Origin: Culturomica sp.
GTDB taxonomy: Bacteria > Bacteroidota > Bacteroidia > Bacteroidales > Marinifilaceae
Assembly (NCBI GenBank): GCA_031262745.1
Contig: JAISHE010000070.1
Span: 1-47,663 of the forward strand
Direction of reading: 5' to 3'
DNA: 47,663 nt
Shown here: piece by piece, positions 36,174 to 45,785 of the stretch
Layout: each line of letters starts with the position of its first letter
Position numbering within the stretch: the first letter of the stretch is position 1
Notes under the pieces: generated by a model
Told to the model about the DNA's origin: nothing
The model's input: only the letters and a program-made list of their open reading frames with translations
Database searches by the model: none
Made by a program: the position numbers and the translations under genes

Positions 36174-37406
36174 ATGAAAAATGTAATAGAACGAAAAGAA
36201 TATCTTGATAAACTATTGTCATACAAGGATAAAGATATTATCAAGGTGGTAACAGGCTTACGGCGGTCGGGCAAGTCCACACTGCTGGAATTGTTTCGGA
36301 GTTGGTTGTTAAAGAATGGCATAACGCCCGAACAAACGCAATTCTACAATTTCGAGTTACCCGAAAATTTTCTGAATAAATCATGGGAAACGCTCTATTT
36401 TGAAATAAAGTCGAAATTGCAGGCAGACAAAGCAAACTACATTTTTCTTGATGAAATTCAGAATATTGCCGATTTTGAAAAATTGGTTGACGGACTTTAT
36501 GCGAGTGAAAATGTCGATGTCTATATCACAGGTTCAAATGCTAATTTGTTGTCGAGCGAATTGGCTACTTTGTTGAGTGGCAGATATGTTGAAATTTCAA
36601 TTTTGCCGTTTTCGTTTGCCGAATATTTGGAGGTCAGAGAAATTGATACAAGCAATACATATTTGAATTACGAAGCCTTATTTTATGATTTTGTAAACGA
36701 AACTTCGTTGCCAAAAGGTGTTGAATTGCGAAAAGAGGGTTTCGATACTATTTACGAGTATCTCGAAGCGTTGTACGCCACCATTATAGAAAAAGACATA
36801 ACGCAACGCTACAAAATTTACGACAAACGAGCATTTGGCAATGTTGCAAAATTTGTGGCTTCAAACATTGGCAGTCCAATTTCGCCGAATAGCATTTCCA
36901 AAGCATTGAAAGCAGATAATCAGACCGTTCATCGTGATACGGTAGAGAAGTTTATTGAGTATTTGGTTGAAAGTTTTGTGTTGTATCGAGTGCATCGTTT
37001 CGACATCAAAGGCAAAAAGCAACTTGCTACGTTGGAAAAGTATTATCTTGTTGATGTCGGTTTGTTGAATGTGTTGGTCGGGCGAGATAGAACGGCAGAC
37101 CGTGGGCATATATTGGAAAATGTTGTTTATCTCGAACTTTTGCGGAGAGGTTACAAAGTTTGGACAGGTACGCTTCGCAACGGCGAAATAGATTTTACGG
37201 TTAAAAATCGGAGCGGCGAAGTTGAATATTATCAAGTTGCGTGGGAAATTTCAAGTCCCGACACCGAAGAACGAGAATTAACACCGTTAGAATCGGTAAA
37301 AGACAATTACCCGAAATTTTTGCTTACCACCGAAAGTTTTCCGCAAAGCCGAGCCGGAATTATTCACAAAAACGTATTTGAATGGTTGTTGGAAAAAGAA
37401 AAATAA
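36174..37406 (+). CDS. AAA+ ATPase with C-terminal DUF4143 domain
   Basis: 410 aa, complete. Walker A GLRRSGKS at 28-35, Walker B IFLDE at 90-94, sensor TGSN at 119-122, SGRY at 135-138 and the family segment LPFSFAEYL at 144-152. A winged-helix-like part (SPNSISKALKADNQTVHRDTV) precedes the DUF4143 domain, which carries GEIDF and YYQVAWEI, a PD-(D/E)xK-like pattern. The ATG at 36174 was chosen; an in-frame TTG at 36156 lies within the promoter. Function is unknown; the family is mobile and variable. It sits isolated between the palindrome cluster and a 265-bp gap. Confidence 0.9.
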   Translation: MKNVIERKEYLDKLLSYKDKDIIKVVTGLRRSGKSTLLELFRSWLLKNGITPEQTQFYNFELPENFLNKSWETLYFEIKSKLQADKANYIFLDEIQNIADFEKLVDGLYASENVDVYITGSNANLLSSELATLLSGRYVEISILPFSFAEYLEVREIDTSNTYLNYEALFYDFVNETSLPKGVELRKEGFDTIYEYLEALYATIIEKDITQRYKIYDKRAFGNVAKFVASNIGSPISPNSISKALKADNQTVHRDTVEKFIEYLVESFVLYRVHRFDIKGKKQLATLEKYYLVDVGLLNVLVGRDRTADRGHILENVVYLELLRRGYKVWTGTLRNGEIDFTVKNRSGEVEYYQVAWEISSPDTEERELTPLESVKDNYPKFLLTTESFPQSRAGIIHKNVFEWLLEKEK

Positions 37407-37671
37407 TCATGTTCTATCATGCTATCTCGCTATACCTAAATCCCCCCAAAAAAGGAAACCCCAACCCCGAATAAATTTGGACTTGAAATGTTCAAGTTTT
37501 CAGAAAATTGGAGATAACCATGTAAAATGTCTACTAACAAGGTATAGTCAAATCCGATGTGTGAAAAAATCCTCCCTTGCTAAATCTACATTTGACACAG
37601 TTCTGTGAATATACCCGGTGTGCCTAAAAAATAGTATATTTGTAGGCGAAATAGTTATAACAAAATAGAGT
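37407..37671. other. Intergenic gap
   Basis: 265 bases with no credible gene; the 76-codon frame crossing it is compositionally unlike a protein. It ends in a -7 box (37635-37642) for the next operon. Confidence 0.5.
37635..37642 (+). promoter_or_regulatory. -7 promoter box TATATTTG of the GH92-like/ispD/wzi/GT4 operon
   Basis: TAnnTTTG match 29 bases before the ATG at 37672; no good -33 box at the expected distance. Confidence 0.5.
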
Positions 37672-38934
37672 ATGAAAAAGGTATCTGTTATTATATTTGC
37701 TTTAACTCTAATCGTTTGCATGCAATCATGTAATGACGAAGATAAAGATAGGAATTTGACCGATTTTGTAAATACATTACAAACAGTAAATAATGAACAA
37801 ATGACGGTAGCAGCGGCATTGCCCTTCGGTGATGTGCGTTTGAGCAGAAACAGCGAGTGTACGGAATCTGTTGCTTGTACTTTCTCTCATCTTCATAGAA
37901 ACAATGAAAATAATTGGGTTCAGGATTTACGAATGCTTCCTGTAGGTGATAAACCGGATGTAGATGAGAACATTACGAATTTTATAAATGCCAATTGCAG
38001 TGAACCGATTAAGGAAAGTGCCGAACCGGCATATTACAGAGCTACTTTTGAAAACGGCATACTTGCAGAGGTGGCATTGACCGACAACTGCGTTTTTCAT
38101 TACTATCAATATCCCGCAGGATGCAAAAGAGCATTGACATTGGATTTGACAACGGCATGCGATTCCACACTTGAAGCAGTTGTTACCAAAATAAGTGATC
38201 GTCGCATTGAAGGAAGTAGAAAATCAGGTAAACAAACGATGTATTTTGTTATGGAATTCTCGCAAGATATTGAAATGTCGGCAGGTGACGGTTCCTTATT
38301 GAAACTTGAAAACGGAGACACTTTTCGTGGAAAAAAATGTTATGCTTGGATTGATTTCGGAACAAAAACCGATAAAATTTTGTTGAAATTGAGTACTTCA
38401 ACTAAGAGTTGTGAAGATGCAATGGCAAACATCAATAGAGAATTGACACATTGGAGTTTCGACAAAGTGAAAAAAGACGGTAAGCGTGCATGGAATAAAG
38501 AATTATCAACAATTAAAATCGAAAGTACAAATAAGGATGATATGAAAAAGTTCTATACGGATTTATATTGTTCTTATTTGAGTGCATGTTGTATTATGGT
38601 TACGGGTAACAAACGCAGATACCATACTCTTTCTTTACTGACGGATAGTTACTTTAAAGGAGATAAACCGTCTGCCGATATTTTTGAAGCAATAGGTTTG
38701 AATCCTGTTAAAAGCGATGAATATCTATATCAATTTACTATCCCTAAATTAGATAAGATCTCAATTAAAACCGGACCTGAAAAATTCTTTGAAATAAGGG
38801 TTAAGCGTAATTCGGATAATTCGTTTGGAAAAGATGTTCTATTGAATGGTAAACCCGTAGAACATAAACGGCTCAGTTACGATGAGATTATGAAGGGAGG
38901 GAAATTGGATTTTATTCTAAACGATGAAAAATAA
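37672..38934 (+). CDS. GH92-derived lipoprotein lacking the catalytic barrel
   Basis: 420 aa; GH92 alpha-mannosidases are usually 730-760 aa. Lipoprotein signal with Cys20 (VCMQSC) and an acidic NDEDKD tail that favours surface export. Residues ~28-315 follow the GH92 N-terminal beta-sandwich and helical linker: VNTLQTVNNEQMTVAAALPFG, ESAEPAYYRATFENGILAE, and the hallmark AWNKELSTIKIES (273-285) then KKFYTDLYCSYLSA. The sequence then jumps to the GH92 C-terminus: YFKGDKPSADIFEAIGLNPV (327-346), VLLNGKPV and EIMKGGKLDF. The (alpha/alpha)6 barrel is missing and the GDxDxGxMSAW motif, with its catalytic Asp residues, reads GDKPSADIFEA. The frame is intact and overlaps the next gene by 11 bp, so it is probably a binding or structural protein rather than debris. 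Confidence 0.8.
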   Translation: MKKVSVIIFALTLIVCMQSCNDEDKDRNLTDFVNTLQTVNNEQMTVAAALPFGDVRLSRNSECTESVACTFSHLHRNNENNWVQDLRMLPVGDKPDVDENITNFINANCSEPIKESAEPAYYRATFENGILAEVALTDNCVFHYYQYPAGCKRALTLDLTTACDSTLEAVVTKISDRRIEGSRKSGKQTMYFVMEFSQDIEMSAGDGSLLKLENGDTFRGKKCYAWIDFGTKTDKILLKLSTSTKSCEDAMANINRELTHWSFDKVKKDGKRAWNKELSTIKIESTNKDDMKKFYTDLYCSYLSACCIMVTGNKRRYHTLSLLTDSYFKGDKPSADIFEAIGLNPVKSDEYLYQFTIPKLDKISIKTGPEKFFEIRVKRNSDNSFGKDVLLNGKPVEHKRLSYDEIMKGGKLDFILNDEK

Positions 38935-39622
38935 TATAGCAATAATCTTAGCAAACGGTAGAGGACAGAGATTCGGCGGAGAACAACCCAAACAGTTTTT
39001 AAAGATTGGCGACAGATCGGTGCTTGAGCATTCCATTACTGCTTTTCAGGATCACCCGGAAATTTCCGAAATCATCATAGTTGCCGATAAAGATTTTCAT
39101 GACACCATTTGGGAAAGTGTGAAAAGGCTTTCATTCAATAAGGTTTCTGTTGTCATTGAAGGAGGAAAGGAACGTCATCATTCAAGCATTGCCGCTATAA
39201 ACCATATCGGCTTGCGAGATTGTAATATTTTAATACATGATGCGGTGAGACCGTTTGTGAACCGTGAAATTATTGATAATGTAATAGGGGCATTAGCTAT
39301 TTATAAAGCGGTAAATGTCGGTGTACCTGCAACGGACACAGTAGTTGCCGTAGATAATGCTAATAGTTGCATAATGGAAATACCCGATCGTAAACAATTA
39401 TACATGGTACAAACTCCGCAAGGGTTTGATTCGGCAACTCTTAGAGAAGCTTTTAGTTTGGCAAATAATGATCCGAACTTTCAACCTACGGATGATTGCA
39501 GCGTTGTGAAAAAATATTTGCCGAATGAAAAGATTAAAGTTGTTGCAGGTAGTCGTCGTAACATAAAACTCACTTGGAAAGAGGATTTTAATCTTGCGGA
39601 ATTTTTTATCAATGATAAATAA
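38924..39622 (+). CDS. ispD: IspD/TarI family cytidylyltransferase
   Basis: 232 aa. IAIILANGRGQRFG is the nucleotide-binding glycine-rich loop, followed by PKQF with its catalytic Lys; IHDAVRPFV, VGVPATDTV and VQTPQGFDS are the family blocks, and a C-terminal Lys-rich segment (IKLTWKEDFNLAE) follows. IspD makes CDP-methylerythritol for isoprenoid synthesis; the near-identical TarI makes CDP-ribitol. As the only such gene seen it is likely IspD, but its place in an operon with a capsule barrel (Wzi) and a GT4 keeps TarI-like activity possible. It overlaps both neighbours. Confidence 0.82.
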   Translation: MKNNIAIILANGRGQRFGGEQPKQFLKIGDRSVLEHSITAFQDHPEISEIIIVADKDFHDTIWESVKRLSFNKVSVVIEGGKERHHSSIAAINHIGLRDCNILIHDAVRPFVNREIIDNVIGALAIYKAVNVGVPATDTVVAVDNANSCIMEIPDRKQLYMVQTPQGFDSATLREAFSLANNDPNFQPTDDCSVVKKYLPNEKIKVVAGSRRNIKLTWKEDFNLAEFFINDK

Positions 39623-41025
39623 TGAGGAGAGTAGCTTTAATAATAACAATTATAACACTTTCATTCTTAGAAATTTCAGCACAGGAAACCTTGCGAGAAA
39701 TCACTTACAAAACTTCAATAGAAGGTTTTGCTGCCACAAAAGATGTTTTACCGTTTTGGAGTGTTACAAATCGCTACGGTATCACGCCCGAAAGCAACGG
39801 CGGATTGGTTAATTTAGGCGTTTTTTCGGATTTCAGCGGTAATCACCGATTCAAATTGGCTTACGGCATTTCTGCTTCGGGATATGTTTCAAATGAAGAT
39901 AACAAATTACAGCTCGACCAAATATATATGAGCGGCATGTGGAGGCGGCTACGTTTGGATCTTGGTATGATTCATAGAAAAATCGAATTCGGTGGCATAT
40001 CGGCAAGTAACGGTAATATTGTTTATTCCAACAACTCCCGTTCGCAACCCGGTTACAATCTTAGTTCGGATTATATAACTCTGCCTTTAGGTGAAGATGT
40101 GCTTTCGTTTCGCTTTAATTGGAGTGATTACATGATGATTGATGACCGCTATGTGGAACATGCGTTGCTGCATAACAAATCACTTTTCTTGAAAATTAAA
40201 CCGGCAAATAAGTGGGAAATTATCTTAGGTTTGGAACACTTTGCAGAATGGGCGGGCGATTCTCCACGTTATGGTAAACAGCCATCGTCGCTTATGGACT
40301 ATGCCAGAATATTTTTAAGTCAGTCGGGTGGGGATGGTGCCACCCCGAGTGACAGTATCAATTCGTTAGGAAATCATTTGGGACGTGAACACCTGCAAGT
40401 TAATTATCTACATAATGATTTTACTTTAACTTTCTACCATGACCGACCCTTTGAAGATGGGTCGGGACTTGGATTGAGGAATATACCCGACGGGATATAC
40501 GGTATTTACTATGGTAGTAAAAATGTTGAGCAATGGTTGAGCGACGTGATTTATGAATTCTTCTACACAAAATATCAAAGCGGACGTTATCATGACATAA
40601 ACGGTAAAATAAAAGGTGGTATAGATAATTATTTCAATAACGGCGAATATCGTAGTGCTTGGACTTATTACGGTCGTACTATCGGTTTACCGTTAATTAC
40701 ACCGGTTGCACCCAACGATAAAGGTATAACGCTTGGTGTGTTTAATAACCGCCTCATTGCCCACCACGTGGGGATTAAAGGTTACGCATTCCGCCGGTTA
40801 CCATATAAATTTATGTGCACATACAGTCTAAATTATGGTACCTATAGTGATCCGCTCAACAATGCACCGCTTGAACAAATTTCGCTTGCCTTAGAGATCT
40901 GTGCACCTAAAATTAAAAACTTACCCTTCGATATGGAGTTTGGAATGTATGCCGATTTCGGTGAAATGCTTACAAATAACGTTGGGTTTTCCTTGAAATT
41001 CTATAAAAACGGTAGTTTAAGATGA
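39622..41025 (+). CDS. Capsule assembly Wzi family outer-membrane protein
   Basis: 467 aa with signal peptide (ALIITIITLSFLEISAQ). Typical Wzi features follow: YGITPESNGGLVN, RLRLDLGMIHRKIEFGG, the LPLGEDVLSFRFNWSDYMM strand pair, and a beta-barrel with regular alternation ending FSLKFYKNG. Wzi-type barrels help retain polysaccharide capsule at the outer membrane. The ATG shares one base with the ispD stop, and its stop overlaps the GT4 start by 4 bases. Confidence 0.9.
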   Translation: MRRVALIITIITLSFLEISAQETLREITYKTSIEGFAATKDVLPFWSVTNRYGITPESNGGLVNLGVFSDFSGNHRFKLAYGISASGYVSNEDNKLQLDQIYMSGMWRRLRLDLGMIHRKIEFGGISASNGNIVYSNNSRSQPGYNLSSDYITLPLGEDVLSFRFNWSDYMMIDDRYVEHALLHNKSLFLKIKPANKWEIILGLEHFAEWAGDSPRYGKQPSSLMDYARIFLSQSGGDGATPSDSINSLGNHLGREHLQVNYLHNDFTLTFYHDRPFEDGSGLGLRNIPDGIYGIYYGSKNVEQWLSDVIYEFFYTKYQSGRYHDINGKIKGGIDNYFNNGEYRSAWTYYGRTIGLPLITPVAPNDKGITLGVFNNRLIAHHVGIKGYAFRRLPYKFMCTYSLNYGTYSDPLNNAPLEQISLALEICAPKIKNLPFDMEFGMYADFGEMLTNNVGFSLKFYKNGSLR

Positions 41026-42146
41026 AAATAGGTTTTGACGCAAAAAGACTTTATAATAATTTCACGGGTTTGGGAAATTACAGCCGTGTTCTGGTCGGTG
41101 ATTTGAAAAAGTTCTATCCTGACGACAGTTATTATCTTTATACACCTAAAATTATCCACAATTCATTGACGGAACCTTTTTTAGATGATTCTCTCTATAC
41201 TACCGTTCAAGCATCCGGTAGTTTTAAATCTTTGTGGCGCACATTCGGAATAAAGAAAGAACTTTCTCGCAACGGTATCAACATTTATCACGGTTTAAGT
41301 CATGAATTGCCTGTGGGACTACGACGTAGATCTTTGAAAACGGTGGTAACGATGCACGATGTGATTTTTCTCACATTTCCGGAAATGTATAAACCTATTG
41401 ACAGAAAGATTTATGACATTAAATACAGATACTCATGCCATGCTGCGGACAAAATCATTGCCATCAGCGAGAGCACTAAATCGGATTTGATAAAATACTA
41501 CGGCATAAACGAAGAAAAGATAAGTGTAATATACCAATCAATGCAACCGGCGTTTTATGATTATTCGACAATTGCCGACCGCATAGTGTTGCAAAACTAT
41601 AATTTGCCTGCCGAATACATGCTTTACGTTGGTTCCGTGAATGAGAGGAAGAATCTTTTGAGCGTGGTGAAAGCGATGAAATGTGTCAAGCAGGATTTGC
41701 AATTGCCGTTGGTGATAATAGGTAACGGTGGCGACTACAAAAAGCAAGTAATGCGTTATGCAGAGACAAACGGAATGGCAGATAAATTGCTTTGGATTAG
41801 TAATGTGCATGAAACGGAAACGCTCAGGGCATTTTATAAATATGCCTCTCTTTTCATTTATCCTTCTTTCTATGAAGGGTTCGGCTTGCCCGTTACGGAG
41901 GCGTTGATGTGTAAAACTCCGGTAATCACTTCTAATGTAACTTCTTTACCGGAAGCAGGTGGTACATCTTCCGTATATGTTTCTCCCTCGAATATTGAAG
42001 AAATTGCAGCAGCAATAGAAAAGGTGTTGACCGACCAATCTTTGCGTGATTTTATGCGGGAAAACGGATTACAATTTGCCTTAGAACAGTTCAATCCTCA
42101 AAAACTAACGGCACAGGTGCACAAATTGTACGAGGAACTTGTTTAA
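41022..42146 (+). CDS. Glycosyltransferase family 4 (GT-B)
   Basis: 374 aa. GNYSRVLVGDL and YHGLSHELPVGLR are in the acceptor domain, TMHDVIF holds the HD pair, and the donor domain carries YVGSVNERKNL, LWISNVHETETLRAFYKYA and the E-x7-E motif in PSFYEGFGLPVTEAL. It is a retaining transferase using a nucleotide sugar, likely for capsule or exopolysaccharide, given its coupling to Wzi. It ends 19 bp from the convergent ddl gene. Confidence 0.92.
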   Translation: MKIGFDAKRLYNNFTGLGNYSRVLVGDLKKFYPDDSYYLYTPKIIHNSLTEPFLDDSLYTTVQASGSFKSLWRTFGIKKELSRNGINIYHGLSHELPVGLRRRSLKTVVTMHDVIFLTFPEMYKPIDRKIYDIKYRYSCHAADKIIAISESTKSDLIKYYGINEEKISVIYQSMQPAFYDYSTIADRIVLQNYNLPAEYMLYVGSVNERKNLLSVVKAMKCVKQDLQLPLVIIGNGGDYKKQVMRYAETNGMADKLLWISNVHETETLRAFYKYASLFIYPSFYEGFGLPVTEALMCKTPVITSNVTSLPEAGGTSSVYVSPSNIEEIAAAIEKVLTDQSLRDFMRENGLQFALEQFNPQKLTAQVHKLYEELV

Positions 42147-42165
42147 ACCGAATGTCGCAGGTAAA

Positions 42166-43143
42166 TTACCGTAGCTTAGCTTCAATAATTTCGGTGAATA
42201 TTTGTTTGATGTCCGCATTCATGGCACGTGCCATTTGCGGAATAAAGCTGTTTGGCGTCATGCCCGGAGTTGTGTTTACTTCGAGCATAATCACCTCACC
42301 ACCTTTTACAAAACCGTCAATACGCACAATGCCGTCGCAACGTAGAATATCATACACATCGGATGCCATATTTTGAATATTCTCGGTGATCTCATCGGAA
42401 AAACGTCCCGGAATGATTTCATCGCTCATATTTTGGTACTTTGCTTCGTAGTCGAAAAACTCTTTCTTAGGAACAATCTCTGCAATTGGGAAAATAACTT
42501 TCTTCTCTCCCGCACGATAGAGACCGCAAGTAAATTCTGTGCCGTCGATAAATGTTTCCACAAGAATTTCTTTACTCTTAGTGAAAGCCTCGTTTACGGC
42601 TTGTTCAAAATCTTCGGCTCGTTTCACTTTTGAAACTCCGAAACTTGAACCTTCGCTGTTAGGCTTTATAAAACAAGGTAAACCTACTACCGACAAGATA
42701 CCTTCGGCATAGTAATGTTCGTCTTTGTGCAGCATTATTGGATTGGTGGTGTTGATTCCAAAAGAACGTAAGTAATTATTGCACGTGAATTTATCAAAGG
42801 TCATAGCCTCGCACAACAAACTTGACGTTGAATAAGGAATTCCCATCATATCAAGGTAGCCTTGCAACATTCCGTTTTCACCGGGTATGCCGTGAATTGT
42901 GATGTATGCAAAATCGAAGTTTACTTTTTCGCCTTTATAATTGATCGAAAAGTCGTTGAGGTCTACCGGAATGTTATTTCCTTCTATTTCCACCTTCCAT
43001 TCCCGTCCCTCGATTATCATCAAATATTTGTTATACTTGTCGCCATCAATATTAGCGTACACGAACTCACCCGATTTAAGCGATATTCCCGCTTCTGCCG
43101 AGTTGCCACCGGCAATCACTGCAACATTCTTTTTACACATCAT
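42166..43143 (-). CDS. ddl: D-alanine--D-alanine ligase
   Basis: 325 aa ATP-grasp enzyme joining two D-Ala for peptidoglycan. VAVIAGGNSAEAGISL corresponds to the GGxSxExxVS loop, GIPGENGMLQGYLDMMGIPY precedes the first catalytic block, IKPNSEGSSFGVSKV binds the ATP phosphates, EAKYQNM carries Tyr at the site where D-Ala-D-Lac ligases have Phe, so the usual vancomycin-sensitive product is expected. GIVRIDGFV and LEVNTTPGMTPNS supply the metal ligands. It is transcribed leftward after lysC-lysA, with a 70-bp gap that may hold its own promoter. Confidence 0.96.
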   Translation of the reverse strand: MMCKKNVAVIAGGNSAEAGISLKSGEFVYANIDGDKYNKYLMIIEGREWKVEIEGNNIPVDLNDFSINYKGEKVNFDFAYITIHGIPGENGMLQGYLDMMGIPYSTSSLLCEAMTFDKFTCNNYLRSFGINTTNPIMLHKDEHYYAEGILSVVGLPCFIKPNSEGSSFGVSKVKRAEDFEQAVNEAFTKSKEILVETFIDGTEFTCGLYRAGEKKVIFPIAEIVPKKEFFDYEAKYQNMSDEIIPGRFSDEITENIQNMASDVYDILRCDGIVRIDGFVKGGEVIMLEVNTTPGMTPNSFIPQMARAMNADIKQIFTEIIEAKLR

Positions 43144-43213
43144 CTTTTTATTCTATGATTTTCAAAGGCAAAAATATAGAATATTAGTTTATGTAAGTGA
43201 ATTATGCGAAAGA

Positions 43214-44356
43214 TTATTCCGAGAAATAGCTTAGAGGTAATTCACGCAGGTTGTAACGGGACGACATGGTTTCACCGTAGGCACCGGCAGTGTGGACAAC
43301 TACAATATCTCCGCGACTAACAGCGTTCATACGTATGTTTTTACCGAAAAAGTCGGATGATTCGCAAATCGGTCCCACAACATCATAAATTTCCTCCGGT
43401 TTGTCGGAACTTATATTCTCAATTTTGTGAAAAGCCTGATAAAGTGCGGGGCGCAGAAGGTCGTTCATACCTGCATCAAGCACAGCGAATTTCTTTGTGC
43501 GACTTTCTTTTACGTAGAGTACTTTCGAAATCAAGTCGCCGCAATGAGCGATGATAGCACGTCCCAACTCAAAATGTACCTTTTGACCGGCTTGTTGCTC
43601 AAAATAATCGGCAAACGTAGCAAAGTAGTTGGCGAAATCTGCGATAGGCTCGTTGTAGGGCGATTGATAGTCGATACCAAGTCCGCCGCCGAAGTTAATA
43701 TGTCCGAGTTCAATTTCTTCTTTGGCAAGTTGTTGTTGAATATCATTAGCGGTTTCGCTAAGTTTTTGAAAAACTTCCATCTCTGTTATCTGTGAACCTA
43801 CATGGAAATGTAGTCCGATTAATTCTAAGCTGTTGCACGTTTTTAAAAGTGCAATCACCTTTTCAATGTCGTAGATATAAATGCCGAACTTGCTTTCTTC
43901 CGTACCGGTGGTTATATATTGATGAGTGTGGGCATCAATATTGGGATTAATACGCAAAGCTATGCGCGCTTTCTTATTCATGCGTGCTGCTATTTCATTG
44001 ATTATTTCAATTTCGGGTACGGATTCACAATTGAAGCAAAATATATTATTATTCAACGCCGTCTCAATCTCCCAATCGCTTTTACCTACGCCGGCATATA
44101 CTATTTTTTCCGGCGGAAAACCACATTCAATGGCTCGCTGTATCTCATTGCCGCTAACGCAGTCGGCACCTAATCCGTAGGATGCAATGAGTTTCAGCAA
44201 CACGGGATTTGCATTTGCCTTTATGGCGTAGTGAACCTGATAGTCTTTATACTTTTTCAATTCTCCCGTAACGGTTTCAAGAGTTTTGCGTAGAAGCGCA
44301 ATGTCGTAATAATAACAGGGAGTTTTAAGACTACCGATATATTCTGTGAGTTCCAT
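43214..44356 (-). CDS. lysA: Diaminopimelate decarboxylase
   Basis: 380 aa fold-III PLP enzyme converting meso-diaminopimelate to lysine. VHYAIKANANPVLLK holds the PLP-binding lysine, GLHFHVGSQ the second PLP-contact block, INFGGGLGIDY the phosphate-binding glycine-rich loop, and VVGPICESSDFFG the Cys-Glu substrate-site motif. It lies 10 bp after lysC on the minus strand, an operon for lysine and cell-wall precursor supply. Confidence 0.96.
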   Translation of the reverse strand: MELTEYIGSLKTPCYYYDIALLRKTLETVTGELKKYKDYQVHYAIKANANPVLLKLIASYGLGADCVSGNEIQRAIECGFPPEKIVYAGVGKSDWEIETALNNNIFCFNCESVPEIEIINEIAARMNKKARIALRINPNIDAHTHQYITTGTEESKFGIYIYDIEKVIALLKTCNSLELIGLHFHVGSQITEMEVFQKLSETANDIQQQLAKEEIELGHINFGGGLGIDYQSPYNEPIADFANYFATFADYFEQQAGQKVHFELGRAIIAHCGDLISKVLYVKESRTKKFAVLDAGMNDLLRPALYQAFHKIENISSDKPEEIYDVVGPICESSDFFGKNIRMNAVSRGDIVVVHTAGAYGETMSSRYNLRELPLSYFSE

Positions 44357-44365
44357 ATAATGTAA

Positions 44366-45676
44366 TTAAAAAAGGTGTTTACTTAGAGCTATCAATGCGT
44401 CCTTCTTATCTTTCTGATTGATTAACACGGAGATATTATGTTCACTGCCACCGTAGGAAATCAATTTAAGTGGTATTTCTTTCAGTGCATCAAGCACTTT
44501 TGCCGCTATACCTGCCGAATCTGCAGAGAAATCTCCGACAATGCAAACAATGGATAAATCCTTGTGAATATTAATGGTGCCGCATTTTTCCAAATCGTTC
44601 ACAATGCCGTCAAGGTTTTTAGCATTATCAATAGTTATGGAGAGTGCAACTTCCGAAGTGGCAACCATGTCGATAGGCGTTTTCCATGATTCGAATACTT
44701 CAAATACCTTTTTCATGAAACCGTAGGCAAGCAACATATTGGTCGACTTTATGTTGATAGACGTGATACCGTCCTTAGCTGCAATTGCCTTTATTCCTTC
44801 TACGTTGCTGTTTTGAGTTATCAAAGTACCTTCATCGGAAGGTTTGAGTGTATTTTTCAGGCGCACCGGAATATTTTCTTTCTTGGCGGGTTGAATACTT
44901 GAAGGGTGGAGGATTTTCGCTCCGAAATATGCGAGTTCCGCCGCTTCGTCGAATGACATTTGTCTGAGCGGTTTGGTACCTTCAACGTAGCGCGGGTCAT
45001 TATTGTGTATACCGTCAATATCCGTCCATATCTGTATCTCATCGGCAAGCACGGCTGCTCCCACAAGTGCCGCAGAATAATCGCTACCGCCGCGTTTGAG
45101 GTTATCAATTTCGCCGTAAGCATTACGACAGATGAAACCTTGCGTGATCACGAGAGGCTTCACATTTGCTTTTGCGAGTTCTCGTTGAAGATTTTGACGT
45201 ATGTAGAAATAATCCGGCTCCTCATCCTTATCAATTCTCATAAAATCAAGTGCGGAAATCAAAGTGTTTTCAACTCCGATATCTTCCAAATAAAAGTGCA
45301 TCAAATGGGTTGAAATAATCTCACCCTGAGCAACGAGTAATTTTTCCTGTAACGGGTAGAAAGCTCCGTTCACGAGTGATTGAATTGTGGTGAACACATC
45401 TTCAAGAAATAAAGTCGCTTTATTTATGGTAGTTTGTTTGGAATATAACTCGCTCACCACCATAAGATATTTCAACTTCAAACCGGCAATACTGTCGGAT
45501 GCCGCTTGTATTTCGTTTTTGTAAAGATAATTGCCGATTTCAAGCAAACTGTTGGTGGTGCCCGACATGGCGGAAAGTACTACGATTTTCGGTTCACCGT
45601 CGTTTATGAGCGTTGCCACCGATTTGATTCTTTCGGGACTTCCCACAGATGTGCCGCCGAATTTCATTATATTCAT
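44366..45676 (-). CDS. lysC: Aspartate kinase, monofunctional
   Basis: 436 aa. MKFGGTSVGSPERIK is the KFGGTSV kinase motif, GRGGSDYSAAL-type loop appears as LKRGGSDYSAALVGAAV, and IWTDIDGIHNNDPR is the substrate Asp region. The C-terminal part has two ACT domains (GITSINIKSTNML, ALSITIDNA, LSIVCIVGDFS). No homoserine dehydrogenase is fused. Pairing with lysA suggests the lysine-dedicated isoenzyme, probably feedback-inhibited through the ACT domains. A GATATTTG box at 45709-45716 (minus strand) is a possible promoter. Confidence 0.95.
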   Translation of the reverse strand: MNIMKFGGTSVGSPERIKSVATLINDGEPKIVVLSAMSGTTNSLLEIGNYLYKNEIQAASDSIAGLKLKYLMVVSELYSKQTTINKATLFLEDVFTTIQSLVNGAFYPLQEKLLVAQGEIISTHLMHFYLEDIGVENTLISALDFMRIDKDEEPDYFYIRQNLQRELAKANVKPLVITQGFICRNAYGEIDNLKRGGSDYSAALVGAAVLADEIQIWTDIDGIHNNDPRYVEGTKPLRQMSFDEAAELAYFGAKILHPSSIQPAKKENIPVRLKNTLKPSDEGTLITQNSNVEGIKAIAAKDGITSINIKSTNMLLAYGFMKKVFEVFESWKTPIDMVATSEVALSITIDNAKNLDGIVNDLEKCGTINIHKDLSIVCIVGDFSADSAGIAAKVLDALKEIPLKLISYGGSEHNISVLINQKDKKDALIALSKHLF

Positions 45677-45785
45677 AGGTGATAAAATTTAGTTTTCAAA
45701 AAACACCGCAAATATCATATAATAATTTGAATTATATGCAACGATGTTAAAAACTTAACGCATTGTATAAACGTTGTGAATTATC

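Noticed and set aside
37378..37608. 76-codon frame after the second ATPase
   Set aside because: It overlaps the ATPase end, has no recognisable motif and an unlikely composition (runs of Pro, Lys, Cys).
43531..43746. Plus- and minus-strand frames inside lysA and lysC
   Set aside because: They are fully nested in well-supported genes with strong motifs.
45677..45785. Lysine riboswitch in front of lysC
   Set aside because: The leader between lysC and the rsmF-like gene is only 109 bp, too short for an L-box (~170 nt), and no conserved L-box core is visible.
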